Below are positions 16,824-24,204 of a stretch of 64,000 nt of DNA, in pieces (within the stretch, counting starts at the first letter, position 1; every line of letters starts with the position of its first letter). The translations under genes were made by a program, and so were the position numbers. Origin of the DNA: Streptomyces sp. ISL-66. Lineage in GTDB: Bacteria > Actinomycetota > Actinomycetes > Streptomycetales > Streptomycetaceae. The DNA lies in NCBI RefSeq assembly GCF_018614135.1, contig NZ_JAGGOW010000117.1, positions 1-64,000 on the forward strand, given 5' to 3'. The notes below the pieces were generated by a model. The model was not told the DNA's origin, ran no database searches, and saw only the letters and a program-made list of their open reading frames with translations.

Positions 16824-17894
16824 TCACCAGTCCAGCAGCACGAGTTCGGAGGAGAAGCCCGGCCCGAAGGCGATCATCAGGCCGGTCGACCCCGAGGGCG
16901 GCGCCGCGGCGCGGGTGTCGCGCAGGATCTGCAGCACCGAGGCGGAGGACAGGTTTCCCGTGGCGGCCAGCGCACGGCGGGAGGGGGCCAGGGCGGAGTC
17001 CGGCAGGCCGAGCTCGTCGGCGAGCGCGTCCAGGATCTTCGGGCCGCCAGGATGGCAGATCCACGCCGCGACGTCCCGGGGCTTGAGGTCGTGAGCGGCG
17101 AGGAAGGACTCGATCTCCTCCGCCACGTGCAGCCTGACGAGCTCGGGGACCTCCCGGCCGAGAACCATGCGGAAGCCCCAGTCGCCGACGTCCCAGCCCA
17201 GCAGGTGTCCGGTCCCCGGGTAGAGGCGGCTGCGCGTGGCCGCGACCACCGGTCCGGACGAACAGGCCCCGTGCGCTGTTGCGCGAGCGCGGTCGTCGCC
17301 GACCGCCACCAGCGCGGCGGCCCCGTCCCCGAACAGGCTTCCCGCCACCAGATTCGCCATCGAGGTGTCCGCGGGCTGCAAGGTGAGCGAGCACAGTTCG
17401 GTGGACAGCAGGAGCGCCGTACAGCCCGGCCGGCCGGTGAGGAAGTCGTGCACCCGGGCCAGCCCGGCCGCACCGGCGGAGCAGCCGAGCCCGAACATCG
17501 GTACCCGCTTGACGTCGGGCCGCAGGCCGACCTGCGCGGCCAGGCGGGCCTCCAGGGAAGGCGCCGCGATGCCGGTCACGGTCGTCGAGACGACCAGGTC
17601 GATCTCCTGCGCCCGCACTCCCGCCTCGTCCAGTGCCCGCTCGACCGCTTCCGCACCCAGGGCGACGGCGAGTTCGACGAACAGGCGGTTGGTGTGGCCG
17701 AAGCCGCCGAGCTCGCGGTACCGGTCCAGGGGAAGGGCGAGGTGACGTGTCTCCACCTGGGCCGCGCCGTGCAGCCGGCGCAGGAGCGCGCTGTCGGCCC
17801 CGGACGGCAGACAGGAAGCGAGGACGTCGGTGATCTCCTGCTGCGTGTAGCGGTGTGGCGGGAACGCCGTGCTCACCGCGAGGACCCGTGTCAT
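16824..17894 (-). CDS. type III polyketide synthase (srsA-like alkylresorcinol/pyrone synthase)
   Basis: This homodimeric ketosynthase extends a starter acyl-CoA with malonyl-type units and cyclises the chain. ATG at 17894 gives 356 residues, typical for the family, with GGAG a few bases upstream. A longer frame to 18002 runs into the divergent gene. The catalytic triad is complete: Cys138 in MFGLGCSAGAAG, His281 in ICHPGGPKIL and Asn314 in ATGNLSSAS. The closing motif AFGPGFSSE is present. It is the first gene of a tight three-gene operon with a methyltransferase and a flavoprotein, the arrangement of the srs operon for phenolic lipids. The starter length cannot be read from sequence. Confidence 0.88.
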   Translation of the reverse strand: MTRVLAVSTAFPPHRYTQQEITDVLASCLPSGADSALLRRLHGAAQVETRHLALPLDRYRELGGFGHTNRLFVELAVALGAEAVERALDEAGVRAQEIDLVVSTTVTGIAAPSLEARLAAQVGLRPDVKRVPMFGLGCSAGAAGLARVHDFLTGRPGCTALLLSTELCSLTLQPADTSMANLVAGSLFGDGAAALVAVGDDRARATAHGACSSGPVVAATRSRLYPGTGHLLGWDVGDWGFRMVLGREVPELVRLHVAEEIESFLAAHDLKPRDVAAWICHPGGPKILDALADELGLPDSALAPSRRALAATGNLSSASVLQILRDTRAAAPPSGSTGLMIAFGPGFSSELVLLDW

Positions 17895-17973
17895 TGCTCC
17901 AACATAGGGACAGCGGGGCGTCGGCACGCTGAACACGGCCGCCACGGGCGCGGCGGACGCATAGCGTGGTGCG

Positions 17974-18882
17974 GTGCCCGCCACCACCGACGAAGGAACC
18001 ACCGCGCCGACCGCGCACGCAGGGCCGACGACGGCCCGGCGGCCCGCCCTCGCGAGCTTCCTGGGGCTCCTGAAGGCCAGTCACCCCGTGCCCGCCGCCG
18101 CGGTCACCCTCCTCACGGCCCTGCTGGCGGCCGCCGTAGGGCTGGGGCCGGTGGCCGGGACCACAGCGGCGGCCGCGGTCGCCGCGGGCCAGCTTTCGAT
18201 CGGCTGGTGCAACGACCGGCTGGACATGCGGCGCGACGCGGCCGCCGGGCGCCGCGACAAGCCGCTCGCCACGGGGGAGGTAGGGCCCGGTGCGGTGGCC
18301 GCGGCCTCCTGCACGGCCCTGCTCGCCTGCGTCCCGCTGTCGCTGGCCTGCGGCGCACGGGCCGGCTGGGTGCACATCGCCTGTGTCGCCGCGGCCTGGT
18401 CCTACAACCTGTGGCTGAAGCACACTCCCGCCTCCTGGCTGCCGTACACCGTCGCCTTCGGACTGCTGCCCGCCTTCCTGACCCTGACCTCGCCGTCGGC
18501 CGCCTGGCCGCCGATGTGGCTCACCGCCGCAGCGGCTCTGCTGGGGACCGGCGCCCACTTCGCCAACGCCCTGCCCGACCTCGACGAGGACATCGCGGGC
18601 GGCGTACTGGGACTCCCGCAGATGCTGGGGCGACGCGCGTCCATCGCGCTGGCAGCCGGCCTCGCCTTCGCCTCCTGCGCGGTGGTGACCCTCGGCCCGG
18701 CCGGCCCGGTGCCTCCCGTCGGCCGGTTGCTGCTGGGCGTGACACTGGCCCTGTGCCTGGCGGCGCCGGCCGCACCGCCCGTCCTCGCACGCGGCCGGTT
18801 GCCCTTCCTGATCATCCTGGTCCTGGCCGGAGCCGACGCCGTGCTCCTGGTCCTGGCCGGCCGCGCCCTGCCCCTCGGCTGA
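17974..18882 (+). CDS. UbiA-family membrane prenyltransferase
   Basis: The 302-residue protein has eight or nine hydrophobic segments and both Asp-rich motifs of the UbiA superfamily: NDRLDMRRDAAAGR near residue 80 and NALPDLDEDIAGG near 203. Such enzymes transfer a prenyl group to an aromatic acceptor inside the membrane. It is divergent from the type III PKS operon with only 79 bp between starts. I infer that it prenylates or otherwise serves the same phenolic product. TAGCGT lies about 8 bases before the GTG start and there is no ribosome binding site, which suggests a leaderless transcript. Confidence 0.8.
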   Translation: MPATTDEGTTAPTAHAGPTTARRPALASFLGLLKASHPVPAAAVTLLTALLAAAVGLGPVAGTTAAAAVAAGQLSIGWCNDRLDMRRDAAAGRRDKPLATGEVGPGAVAAASCTALLACVPLSLACGARAGWVHIACVAAAWSYNLWLKHTPASWLPYTVAFGLLPAFLTLTSPSAAWPPMWLTAAAALLGTGAHFANALPDLDEDIAGGVLGLPQMLGRRASIALAAGLAFASCAVVTLGPAGPVPPVGRLLLGVTLALCLAAPAAPPVLARGRLPFLIILVLAGADAVLLVLAGRALPLG

Positions 18883-18886
18883 GCGC

Positions 18887-18908
18887 GTTCTCCGGACCTC
18901 CGGGGAAC
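18887..18908. terminator. hairpin between convergent genes
   Basis: GTTCTCCGG (18887-18895), loop ACCT, then CCGGGGAAC (18900-18908). There is one G-U-type mismatch. It lies between the convergent UbiA-like and MpaB-like genes. Confidence 0.55.
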
Positions 18909-18912
18909 CGGC

Positions 18913-19788
18913 TCAGCGCGCCGGCCGCGGGGGCGGGGCCATCGCCCACCGGATCGTCCGCGTCAGGGCGTGCCCGGACAGGCGTACGCAGGTTGCCCTC
19001 GGGCCCCTCGCGGGGCGCAGGCCGAGAAGGCCGGGAGCCCACGGCGGCAGCAGGTCGATCGCGTTCGCGGCGAGCAGTGCGTACGGGGCGCGGGCGGCCC
19101 TGGGCAGCGGCGGGTGGCGGAGGATGAAACGGGCCGCGTCGAGGGCCTCGGGCGTGGCCCGCAGCTCCGGCCGGTATTGCGTCAACAGGGCTGTCAGCGC
19201 CGCCCGGTCACGGGGCGGGTCCACCACGCCGAGGGCCGCAGCCACCAGCGCGGTGTCCGCGACGTAGCCGTCACAGCCCGCCGCGTCCAACGGGTGCGCG
19301 CCGAAGCGCTGGTGCGCCCGCAGGAAGCTGTCGACCTCGGCCGCGTGCACCCATCCCAGCAGGTGGGGATCGGCCGCGTGGTACGGCTCGCCCGCCGCGG
19401 TGGTGCCCCGTATCCCTTCGTGGACCGTCCGGACCCGGTCGACGGCGTCCTGCGCGTCCTGCGCGGTGCCGTAGGTGGTGACGGCCAGGAAGGTGCTGGT
19501 GCGCTGGAGCCTGCCCCACGGGTCGCCACGGAAGCCGGAGTGCCCCGCGACGGCGGCCATGGCGAGCGGGTGCAAGGACTGGAGCAGGAGTGCGCTCAAG
19601 CCCCCGATGAACATCGAGGCGTCGCCGTGCACCCTGCGGATGGGCCGCTCGGCGCCGAACCAGCGGGGGCCGGGCGTGTCGTGGATGCGCGCGCGGTTGG
19701 CGGGCCCCGACGGGCCGGCCACCCGGCTGAACAGCATCGAGCCCAGCCCCTCCCGCACCTTCCGGCCTCCGGACGCAGGCATGTCCAT
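18913..19788 (-). CDS. MpaB/DUF2236-family oxygenase-like protein
   Basis: The 291-residue protein has the hallmark GDASMFIGGLSALLLQSLHP, followed by GHSGFRGDPWGRLQRTS, of the DUF2236 family. That family includes fungal MpaB and the latex-degrading oxygenases. Members are thought to be haem-dependent and to cleave isoprenoid or other hydrophobic chains. The two family His residues (in LHP and GHS) are present. The gene is convergent with the UbiA-like gene and could take part in modifying a prenylated or lipidic product of the adjacent srs-like operon. That connection is inference. ATG 19788 is the most upstream start and gives a family-like length. Confidence 0.75.
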   Translation of the reverse strand: MDMPASGGRKVREGLGSMLFSRVAGPSGPANRARIHDTPGPRWFGAERPIRRVHGDASMFIGGLSALLLQSLHPLAMAAVAGHSGFRGDPWGRLQRTSTFLAVTTYGTAQDAQDAVDRVRTVHEGIRGTTAAGEPYHAADPHLLGWVHAAEVDSFLRAHQRFGAHPLDAAGCDGYVADTALVAAALGVVDPPRDRAALTALLTQYRPELRATPEALDAARFILRHPPLPRAARAPYALLAANAIDLLPPWAPGLLGLRPARGPRATCVRLSGHALTRTIRWAMAPPPRPAR

Positions 19789-19872
19789 GCTGGTGTCCTA
19801 CCCGCCGTGCGCTCCGCTCATCGCTCCGAGCGGGTCCGTGTGAGACGGCTCGCTGCGGCGGCGAGCCGAGTC

Positions 19873-20286
19873 CTATGCGGCGGGCTGCGGGGCGATCTCG
19901 GCGATCAGGCCCTCGATGAGAATCTTGATCTCGTCGCGGATGGGGCGGACCGACTCGAGGCCCTGGCCGGCCTCGTCTTCGAGCTTCCAGTCGAGGTAGC
20001 GCTTGCCGGGGAAGACGGGGCAGGTGTCACCGCAGCCCATGGTGATGCAGACGTCGGAGGCCTTGACCGCGTCGACGGTGAGGATCTTGGGCGTCTCGGC
20101 GGACATGTCGATGCCGATCTCGCGCATGGCCTCGACCGCGGCCGGGTTGACGGAGTCGGCGGGGGCGGAGCCTGCGGAGCGGACCTCGACGCGGTCCCCG
20201 GCCAGGTGCGTCAGCCAGGCGGCGGCCATCTGCGAGCGGCCGGCGTTGTGGACGCAGACGAACAGGACGGAGGGCTTCTTGGACAC
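19873..20286 (-). CDS. arsC: arsenate reductase, low-molecular-weight phosphatase type
   Basis: The enzyme reduces arsenate to arsenite so that it can be pumped out. GTG at 20286 follows AGAGG by 7 bases and gives 137 residues, the usual size for the class. The phosphatase loop VCVHNAGRSQMAAA carries the nucleophilic Cys. The paired redox Cys residues lie in GCGDTCPVFPG, the thioredoxin- or mycothiol-coupled arrangement. RYLDWKLEDEAG contains the general-acid Asp region. It is divergent from arsR, with operator-like repeats between them. Confidence 0.93.
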   Translation of the reverse strand: MSKKPSVLFVCVHNAGRSQMAAAWLTHLAGDRVEVRSAGSAPADSVNPAAVEAMREIGIDMSAETPKILTVDAVKASDVCITMGCGDTCPVFPGKRYLDWKLEDEAGQGLESVRPIRDEIKILIEGLIAEIAPQPAA

Positions 20287-20347
20287 GGCAGGCCTCTTCT
20301 CGGGACTTCTCAGGTTTGCGCGACTTCTCACGACAGACAGACGGGCA

Positions 20348-20433
20348 TCAGTCGCCGGTGACATCGCCACCCGATGGTGTCAGTCACCACTGATGTGAAA
20401 GTATCAGTCCATGATGACGTCAGTCGACACTGA
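20348..20433. promoter_or_regulatory. ArsR operator cluster between arsC and arsR
   Basis: Two copies of a 5-4-5 inverted repeat TCAGT-N4-ACTGA lie at 20380-20393 (TCAGTCACCACTGA) and 20420-20433 (TCAGTCGACACTGA), exactly 40 bp apart. A weaker third half-matching copy starts at 20348. The right-hand copy covers the first codons of arsR. TATCAG at 20402 could be a -10 box a few bases before the ATG. I read these as binding sites for the adjacent ArsR, which would release DNA when As(III) binds. Confidence 0.6.
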
Positions 20434-20719
20434 ACTGATCCGAGTCCTGGCAGACCCCCTCAGGCTTCAGATCGTGACCCTGCTCTCCCGCGAGACGCTC
20501 TGCGCCACGCACCTCGTGGAGGAGACCGGTGCCAAGCAGACCAACCTCTCCAACCACCTGAAGGTGCTCAGAGAGGCCGGGCTCGTGGACACCGAGCCGT
20601 GCGGCCGCTTCGTCTACTACAAGCTGCGCCCGGACGTCATCGCCCAGCTCGCCGGCCGGTTCGCCGACCTGGCCGCCTCCGCTCGCACCGCCGCCGAGAA
20701 CAAGAGGGCCTGTCCGTGA
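20411..20719 (+). CDS. arsR: ArsR-family arsenite-responsive repressor
   Basis: This 102-residue winged-helix repressor has the family fold LADPLRLQIVTLLSRETLCATHLVEETGAKQTNLSNHLKVL. A recognition helix is TNLSNHLKVLREAGLV and a wing is EPCGRFVYYKL. Candidate As(III) ligands are Cys in ETLCATHL and EPCGR, not the classic ELCVCDL motif. A terminal Cys (RACP) is also present. Its stop overlaps the GTG of acr3 (GTGA), so the two are translated together. Operator-like repeats flank and overlap its start. Confidence 0.9.
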   Translation: MMTSVDTELIRVLADPLRLQIVTLLSRETLCATHLVEETGAKQTNLSNHLKVLREAGLVDTEPCGRFVYYKLRPDVIAQLAGRFADLAASARTAAENKRACP

Positions 20720-21804
20720 CCCCCACCCGAGCTGCCGCCGTTCAGGACTCCTCGGTCGTCGCGAAGCTCTCCACCCTCGACCGCTTCCTCGCGGTCTGGA
20801 TCCTCCTCGCCATGGGCCTGGGGCTCGGGCTCGGCCGCCTGATCCCCGGTCTCAACGACGCCCTCGCGAAGGTGGAGATCGGCGGGATCTCCCTGCCGAT
20901 CGCCGTCGGCCTGCTGGTCATGATGTACCCGGTCCTGGCGAAGGTCCGCTACGACAAGCTCGACGCGGTCACCGGCGACCGCAGACTGATGATCTCCTCG
21001 CTGGTCATCAACTGGCTCCTCGGCCCCGCGCTCATGTTCGCCCTGGCCTGGATCTTCCTGCCGGACCTGCCCGAGTACCGGACCGGCCTGATCATCGTCG
21101 GCCTCGCACGCTGCATCGCCATGGTCATCATCTGGAACGACCTCGCCTGCGGCGACCGCGAGGCCGCCGCCGTCCTGGTCGCCCTCAACTCCGTCTTCCA
21201 GGTCGTCGCGTTCGGCGTCCTGGGATGGTTCTACCTCGACCTGCTGCCCGGCTGGCTCGGCCTCGGCGACGGCGAGCACCTCGACATCTCCATGGGGAAG
21301 ATCGCCCTCAACGTGGTCATCTTCCTCGGAGTCCCCCTGCTGGCGGGGTTCCTGACCCGCCGTATCGCCGAGGGGAAGCTGGGCCGCGAGACCTACGAGG
21401 CGAAGTTCCTGCCGCGGATCGGCCCCTGGGCGCTGTACGGCCTGCTCTTCACGATCGTCATTCTCTTCGCGCTCCAGGGCAGGACCATCACCTCCCAGCC
21501 GCTCGATGTCGCCCGCATCGCGCTCCCGCTCCTCGTGTACTTCGCGGTGATGTGGTTCGGCGCCTTCCTCCTCGGCAAGGCCATCGGTCTCGCTTACGAC
21601 CGCACCGTCACCCTCGCGTTCACCGCGGCGGGCAACAACTTCGAGCTGGCCATCGCGGTCGCCATCGCCACCTTCGGCGTCACGTCCGGCCAGGCCCTCT
21701 CCGGCGTCGTCGGCCCCCTCATCGAGGTCCCCGTCCTCGTCGCGCTCGTGTACGTGGCGCTGGCCTGGCGAGCGAAGTTCACGGAGCGGCACATCACCTC
21801 GTGA
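20716..21804 (+). CDS. acr3: ACR3-family arsenite efflux permease
   Basis: This 362-residue inner-membrane carrier of the BART superfamily has about ten membrane segments and exports arsenite using the proton gradient. The family signatures are GLARCIAMVIIWNDLACGDRE, with the conserved Cys essential in characterised Acr3 proteins, and TLAFTAAGNNFELAIAVAI. GTG at 20716 overlaps the arsR stop. It ends about 57 bp from the convergent arsN1-like gene. Confidence 0.95.
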   Translation: MTPTRAAAVQDSSVVAKLSTLDRFLAVWILLAMGLGLGLGRLIPGLNDALAKVEIGGISLPIAVGLLVMMYPVLAKVRYDKLDAVTGDRRLMISSLVINWLLGPALMFALAWIFLPDLPEYRTGLIIVGLARCIAMVIIWNDLACGDREAAAVLVALNSVFQVVAFGVLGWFYLDLLPGWLGLGDGEHLDISMGKIALNVVIFLGVPLLAGFLTRRIAEGKLGRETYEAKFLPRIGPWALYGLLFTIVILFALQGRTITSQPLDVARIALPLLVYFAVMWFGAFLLGKAIGLAYDRTVTLAFTAAGNNFELAIAVAIATFGVTSGQALSGVVGPLIEVPVLVALVYVALAWRAKFTERHITS

Positions 21805-21861
21805 CACGTCGCGCTGGCGTGCCGGTGATCGGCGGCGGCCGGTCCGGGCCGGGGGCGGACC

Positions 21862-22356
21862 TCACATCACGCGGGGGCTGCGGCGCTCCAGCAGGACCAC
21901 GTCCCGCCAGGCGCCGTGGTGGCGGCCGATGCGCTCACGGGTCCCGATGATCCGGAAGCCGGCCCGCGCGTGGATGGCGAGGCTGGCGGCGTTCTCGGGG
22001 AAGACGCCGGACTGGATCGTCCAGATCCCCGCCGCCTCGGTCGACTCCACCAGGGCGGCCAGGAGCCGCCCGGCGACGCCGCGGCCCCGGGCGGCGGGGT
22101 GGACGTAGACGGAGTGCTCGACGACTCCGGCGTAGGCGCAACGGTCCGATACGCGGGTGACGGCGACCCAGCCGAGTACCGTGCCGTCGGTGTCGAGTGC
22201 GGCGAAGCGGTGCTCGGGCAGCTTCGCCGCGTCGAACTCCGCCCAGGTGGGGGCGGTGGTCTCGAACGTGGCGTTGCCCTCGTCGATGCCGGCCTGGTAG
22301 ATCGCCAGCACCTCGTCCGCGTGCGCGCCGTCCAGTGGCGCGATGGTCAGGGTCAC
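21862..22356 (-). CDS. arsN1: GNAT N-acetyltransferase, ArsN1/phosphinothricin acetyltransferase type
   Basis: The 164-residue GNAT protein has the acetyl-CoA loop VHPAARGRGVAGRLL. It also has the PAT-like features IYQAGIDEGNATFET, VEHSVYV and HARAGFRIIGTRERIG. In arsenic operons this type (ArsN1) acetylates the organoarsenical antibiotic arsinothricin and its mimic phosphinothricin. The placement behind an ArsR regulator supports that role over a general PAT. GTG at 22356 overlaps the stop of arsR2 (GTGA). Confidence 0.82.
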   Translation of the reverse strand: MTLTIAPLDGAHADEVLAIYQAGIDEGNATFETTAPTWAEFDAAKLPEHRFAALDTDGTVLGWVAVTRVSDRCAYAGVVEHSVYVHPAARGRGVAGRLLAALVESTEAAGIWTIQSGVFPENAASLAIHARAGFRIIGTRERIGRHHGAWRDVVLLERRSPRVM

Positions 22357-22718
22357 GCCGTGGCCGCGCGGGTGAGGAGCCGGCCCATGGCGGCGAGGAC
22401 GGCGGGCTCGACGCGGTAGTAGACCCAGGTGCCGCGCCGCTCCGAGGAGAGCAGCCCGGCGTCCTTGAGCTTCTTCAGGTGGTGGGACACCGTGGGCTGG
22501 GAGACGCCCACGTCAGAGATGTCGCACACGCACGCCTCGCCGCCCTCGTGGGACGCGACGGCGGAGAACAGCCGCAGGCGTACCGGGTCGCCCAGGGCCT
22601 TGAACATGACCGCGGTCCGTTCGGCTTCTTCGGCCGTCAGCGGGCGCTCGGACAGGGGCGGGCAGCACGGGGCCACGGCCTGCGGCTCCAGCAGCGGCAA
22701 CACCTTCGTAGGGGACAT
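22353..22718 (-). CDS. arsR2: second ArsR-family repressor with CVC metal site
   Basis: This 121-residue winged-helix regulator carries the typical arsenite site EACVCDIS and a second Cys pair near the N terminus (APCCPPL). The recognition helix is SQPTVSHHLKKLKDAGLL. It differs from the first ArsR in both metal site and recognition helix, in line with the different operator sequence beside it. It is the first gene of a two-gene unit with arsN1, divergent from the flavoprotein gene. Confidence 0.9.
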   Translation of the reverse strand: MSPTKVLPLLEPQAVAPCCPPLSERPLTAEEAERTAVMFKALGDPVRLRLFSAVASHEGGEACVCDISDVGVSQPTVSHHLKKLKDAGLLSSERRGTWVYYRVEPAVLAAMGRLLTRAATA

Positions 22719-22737
22719 GCCCCCATCATCCTTCGAA

Positions 22738-22816
22738 ATTCGACAGATGTCTATGTTGACGTTTATCGATTCAGGGTGTCACTCTGGAGCCGTCAGGACA
22801 TCGACATCTGTCGAAT
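22738..22816. promoter_or_regulatory. paired ArsR2 operators in divergent promoter region
   Basis: ATTCGACAGATGTC (22738-22751) and its exact reverse complement GACATCTGTCGAAT (22803-22816) face each other across 51 bp. Each lies about 20 bp from one of the divergent start codons (arsR2 at 22718, flavoprotein at 22835). Each copy contains the near-palindrome GACAGATGTC. They are most likely the operators of ArsR2. Confidence 0.7.
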
Positions 22817-22834
22817 CAATTGGGGAGCCCCGTC

Positions 22835-24199
22835 GTGAACGCATCCACCGAAGCCCTGCCCGTCGTCGTGATCGGAGCGGGCCCGGCCGGCCTGGCCGCG
22901 GCCGCGCACCTCACCCAGCGCGGGATCGAGCCCTTGGTCCTGGAAGCCGGACCGGCCGCCGCCTCCGCCGTGCGGGAGTGGGCCCACGTCCGGCTCTTCT
23001 CCACCTGGTCGGAGCTCGTCGACCCCGCCGCCGAAAAGCTCCTCGCCCCCACCGCCTGGGTCCGGCCCGACGGCGCGGCCTACCCGTCCGGCGGCGACTG
23101 GGCCGAGCTCTACCTCCAGCCCCTCGCCGACGTCCTGGGCGACAAGGTCCGTTACGACAGCACCGTGACCGGCGTCTCCCGCACCGGCCGCGACCGCGTC
23201 GTGGACGCCGACCGCGACGAGCAGCCCTTCACCGTCCACTACACCGGCGCGGACGGAACCGAGCGGCGCGTCTTCGCCCGCGCCGTCATCGACGCCTCCG
23301 GCACCTGGTCCACCCCCGGCCCCGCCGGCGGCAGCGGCCTGCCCGCCCTCGGCGAACGCGCCGCGGCAGACCGGATCTCCTACCGCATCCCCGACCTCAA
23401 GGACCCGGCCACCCGGGCCCGGTACGCCGGCAAACGCACCGCCGTCATCGGCTCCGGCGCCTCCGCCTTCACCGCCCTCGCCTACCTCGCCGACCTCGCC
23501 AAGGCCGAGGACGCCGCCGGCACCCACGCCGTCTGGCTCCTGCGCCGCGGCATCTCCGGCTCCACCTTCGGCGGCGGCACCGCCGACCAGCTCCCCGCCC
23601 GCGGCGCCCTCGGCCTCGCCGCGAAGGCCGCCGTCGACAACGGCTACGCCGACGCCGTCACCGGCTTCCGCACCGACACCTTCGAACGCGCCGGCGACGG
23701 CCGCCTGATCCTGGTCGCCGAGGACGGCCGCCGTCTCGACGCGGTCGACGAGGTCATCGTCCTCACCGGCCTGCGCCCCGACCTCACCTTCCTCGACGAA
23801 CTCCGCCTCGGCCTGGACTCGCGCCTCCAGGCCCCGGTCGACCTCGCGCCGCTGATCGACCCCAACCAGCACTCCTGCGGCACCGTCTACCCCCACGGCG
23901 CGGGCGAGCTCTCCCACCCGGAGAAGGACGTCTACCTCGTCGGCATGAAGTCCTACGGCCGTGCCCCGACCTTCCTCGCCATGACCGGCTACGAGCAGGT
24001 CCGCTCCATCGCCGCCCACCTCGCCGGCGACCACGAAGCCGCCGAACGCGTCGAGCTCACCCTCCCCGAGACCGGAGTCTGCGGCGGCGCCGGCCTCTTC
24101 GACGAGCCCGCGGCCGAGACCGAGGAGACCGGCGGCGGCTGCTGCGCGGCACCGGCCACGCTCACCATCGGCGCCCCGGCCCGCTCCGGCGGCTGCTGA
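22835..24199 (+). CDS. ArsO-like FAD/NAD(P)-binding flavoprotein of the ars cluster
   Basis: The 454-residue flavoprotein has a Rossmann FAD site VVVIGAGPAGLAAAAHL and a second nucleotide-binding site RTAVIGSGASAFTALAYL near residue 200. It is like the flavin monooxygenases (ArsO) found in Streptomyces arsenic operons. GTG at 22835 follows GGGGAG. The C terminus is rich in Cys (VCGGAG, GGCCAAP and a final GGC), which could bind As(III) or pass electrons. The role in arsenic chemistry is known only by association. An enzyme oxidising or reducing an organoarsenical is plausible next to arsN1 and an exporter. Confidence 0.8.
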   Translation: MNASTEALPVVVIGAGPAGLAAAAHLTQRGIEPLVLEAGPAAASAVREWAHVRLFSTWSELVDPAAEKLLAPTAWVRPDGAAYPSGGDWAELYLQPLADVLGDKVRYDSTVTGVSRTGRDRVVDADRDEQPFTVHYTGADGTERRVFARAVIDASGTWSTPGPAGGSGLPALGERAAADRISYRIPDLKDPATRARYAGKRTAVIGSGASAFTALAYLADLAKAEDAAGTHAVWLLRRGISGSTFGGGTADQLPARGALGLAAKAAVDNGYADAVTGFRTDTFERAGDGRLILVAEDGRRLDAVDEVIVLTGLRPDLTFLDELRLGLDSRLQAPVDLAPLIDPNQHSCGTVYPHGAGELSHPEKDVYLVGMKSYGRAPTFLAMTGYEQVRSIAAHLAGDHEAAERVELTLPETGVCGGAGLFDEPAAETEETGGGCCAAPATLTIGAPARSGGC

Positions 24200-24204
24200 C
24201 CGAA

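Noticed and set aside
22429..24204. Plus-strand frame upstream of the MFS gene
   Set aside because: The frame is open by GC bias over arsR2 and the flavoprotein, and its product is an Arg/Pro-rich shadow. Only the part after GTG 24205 is a transporter.
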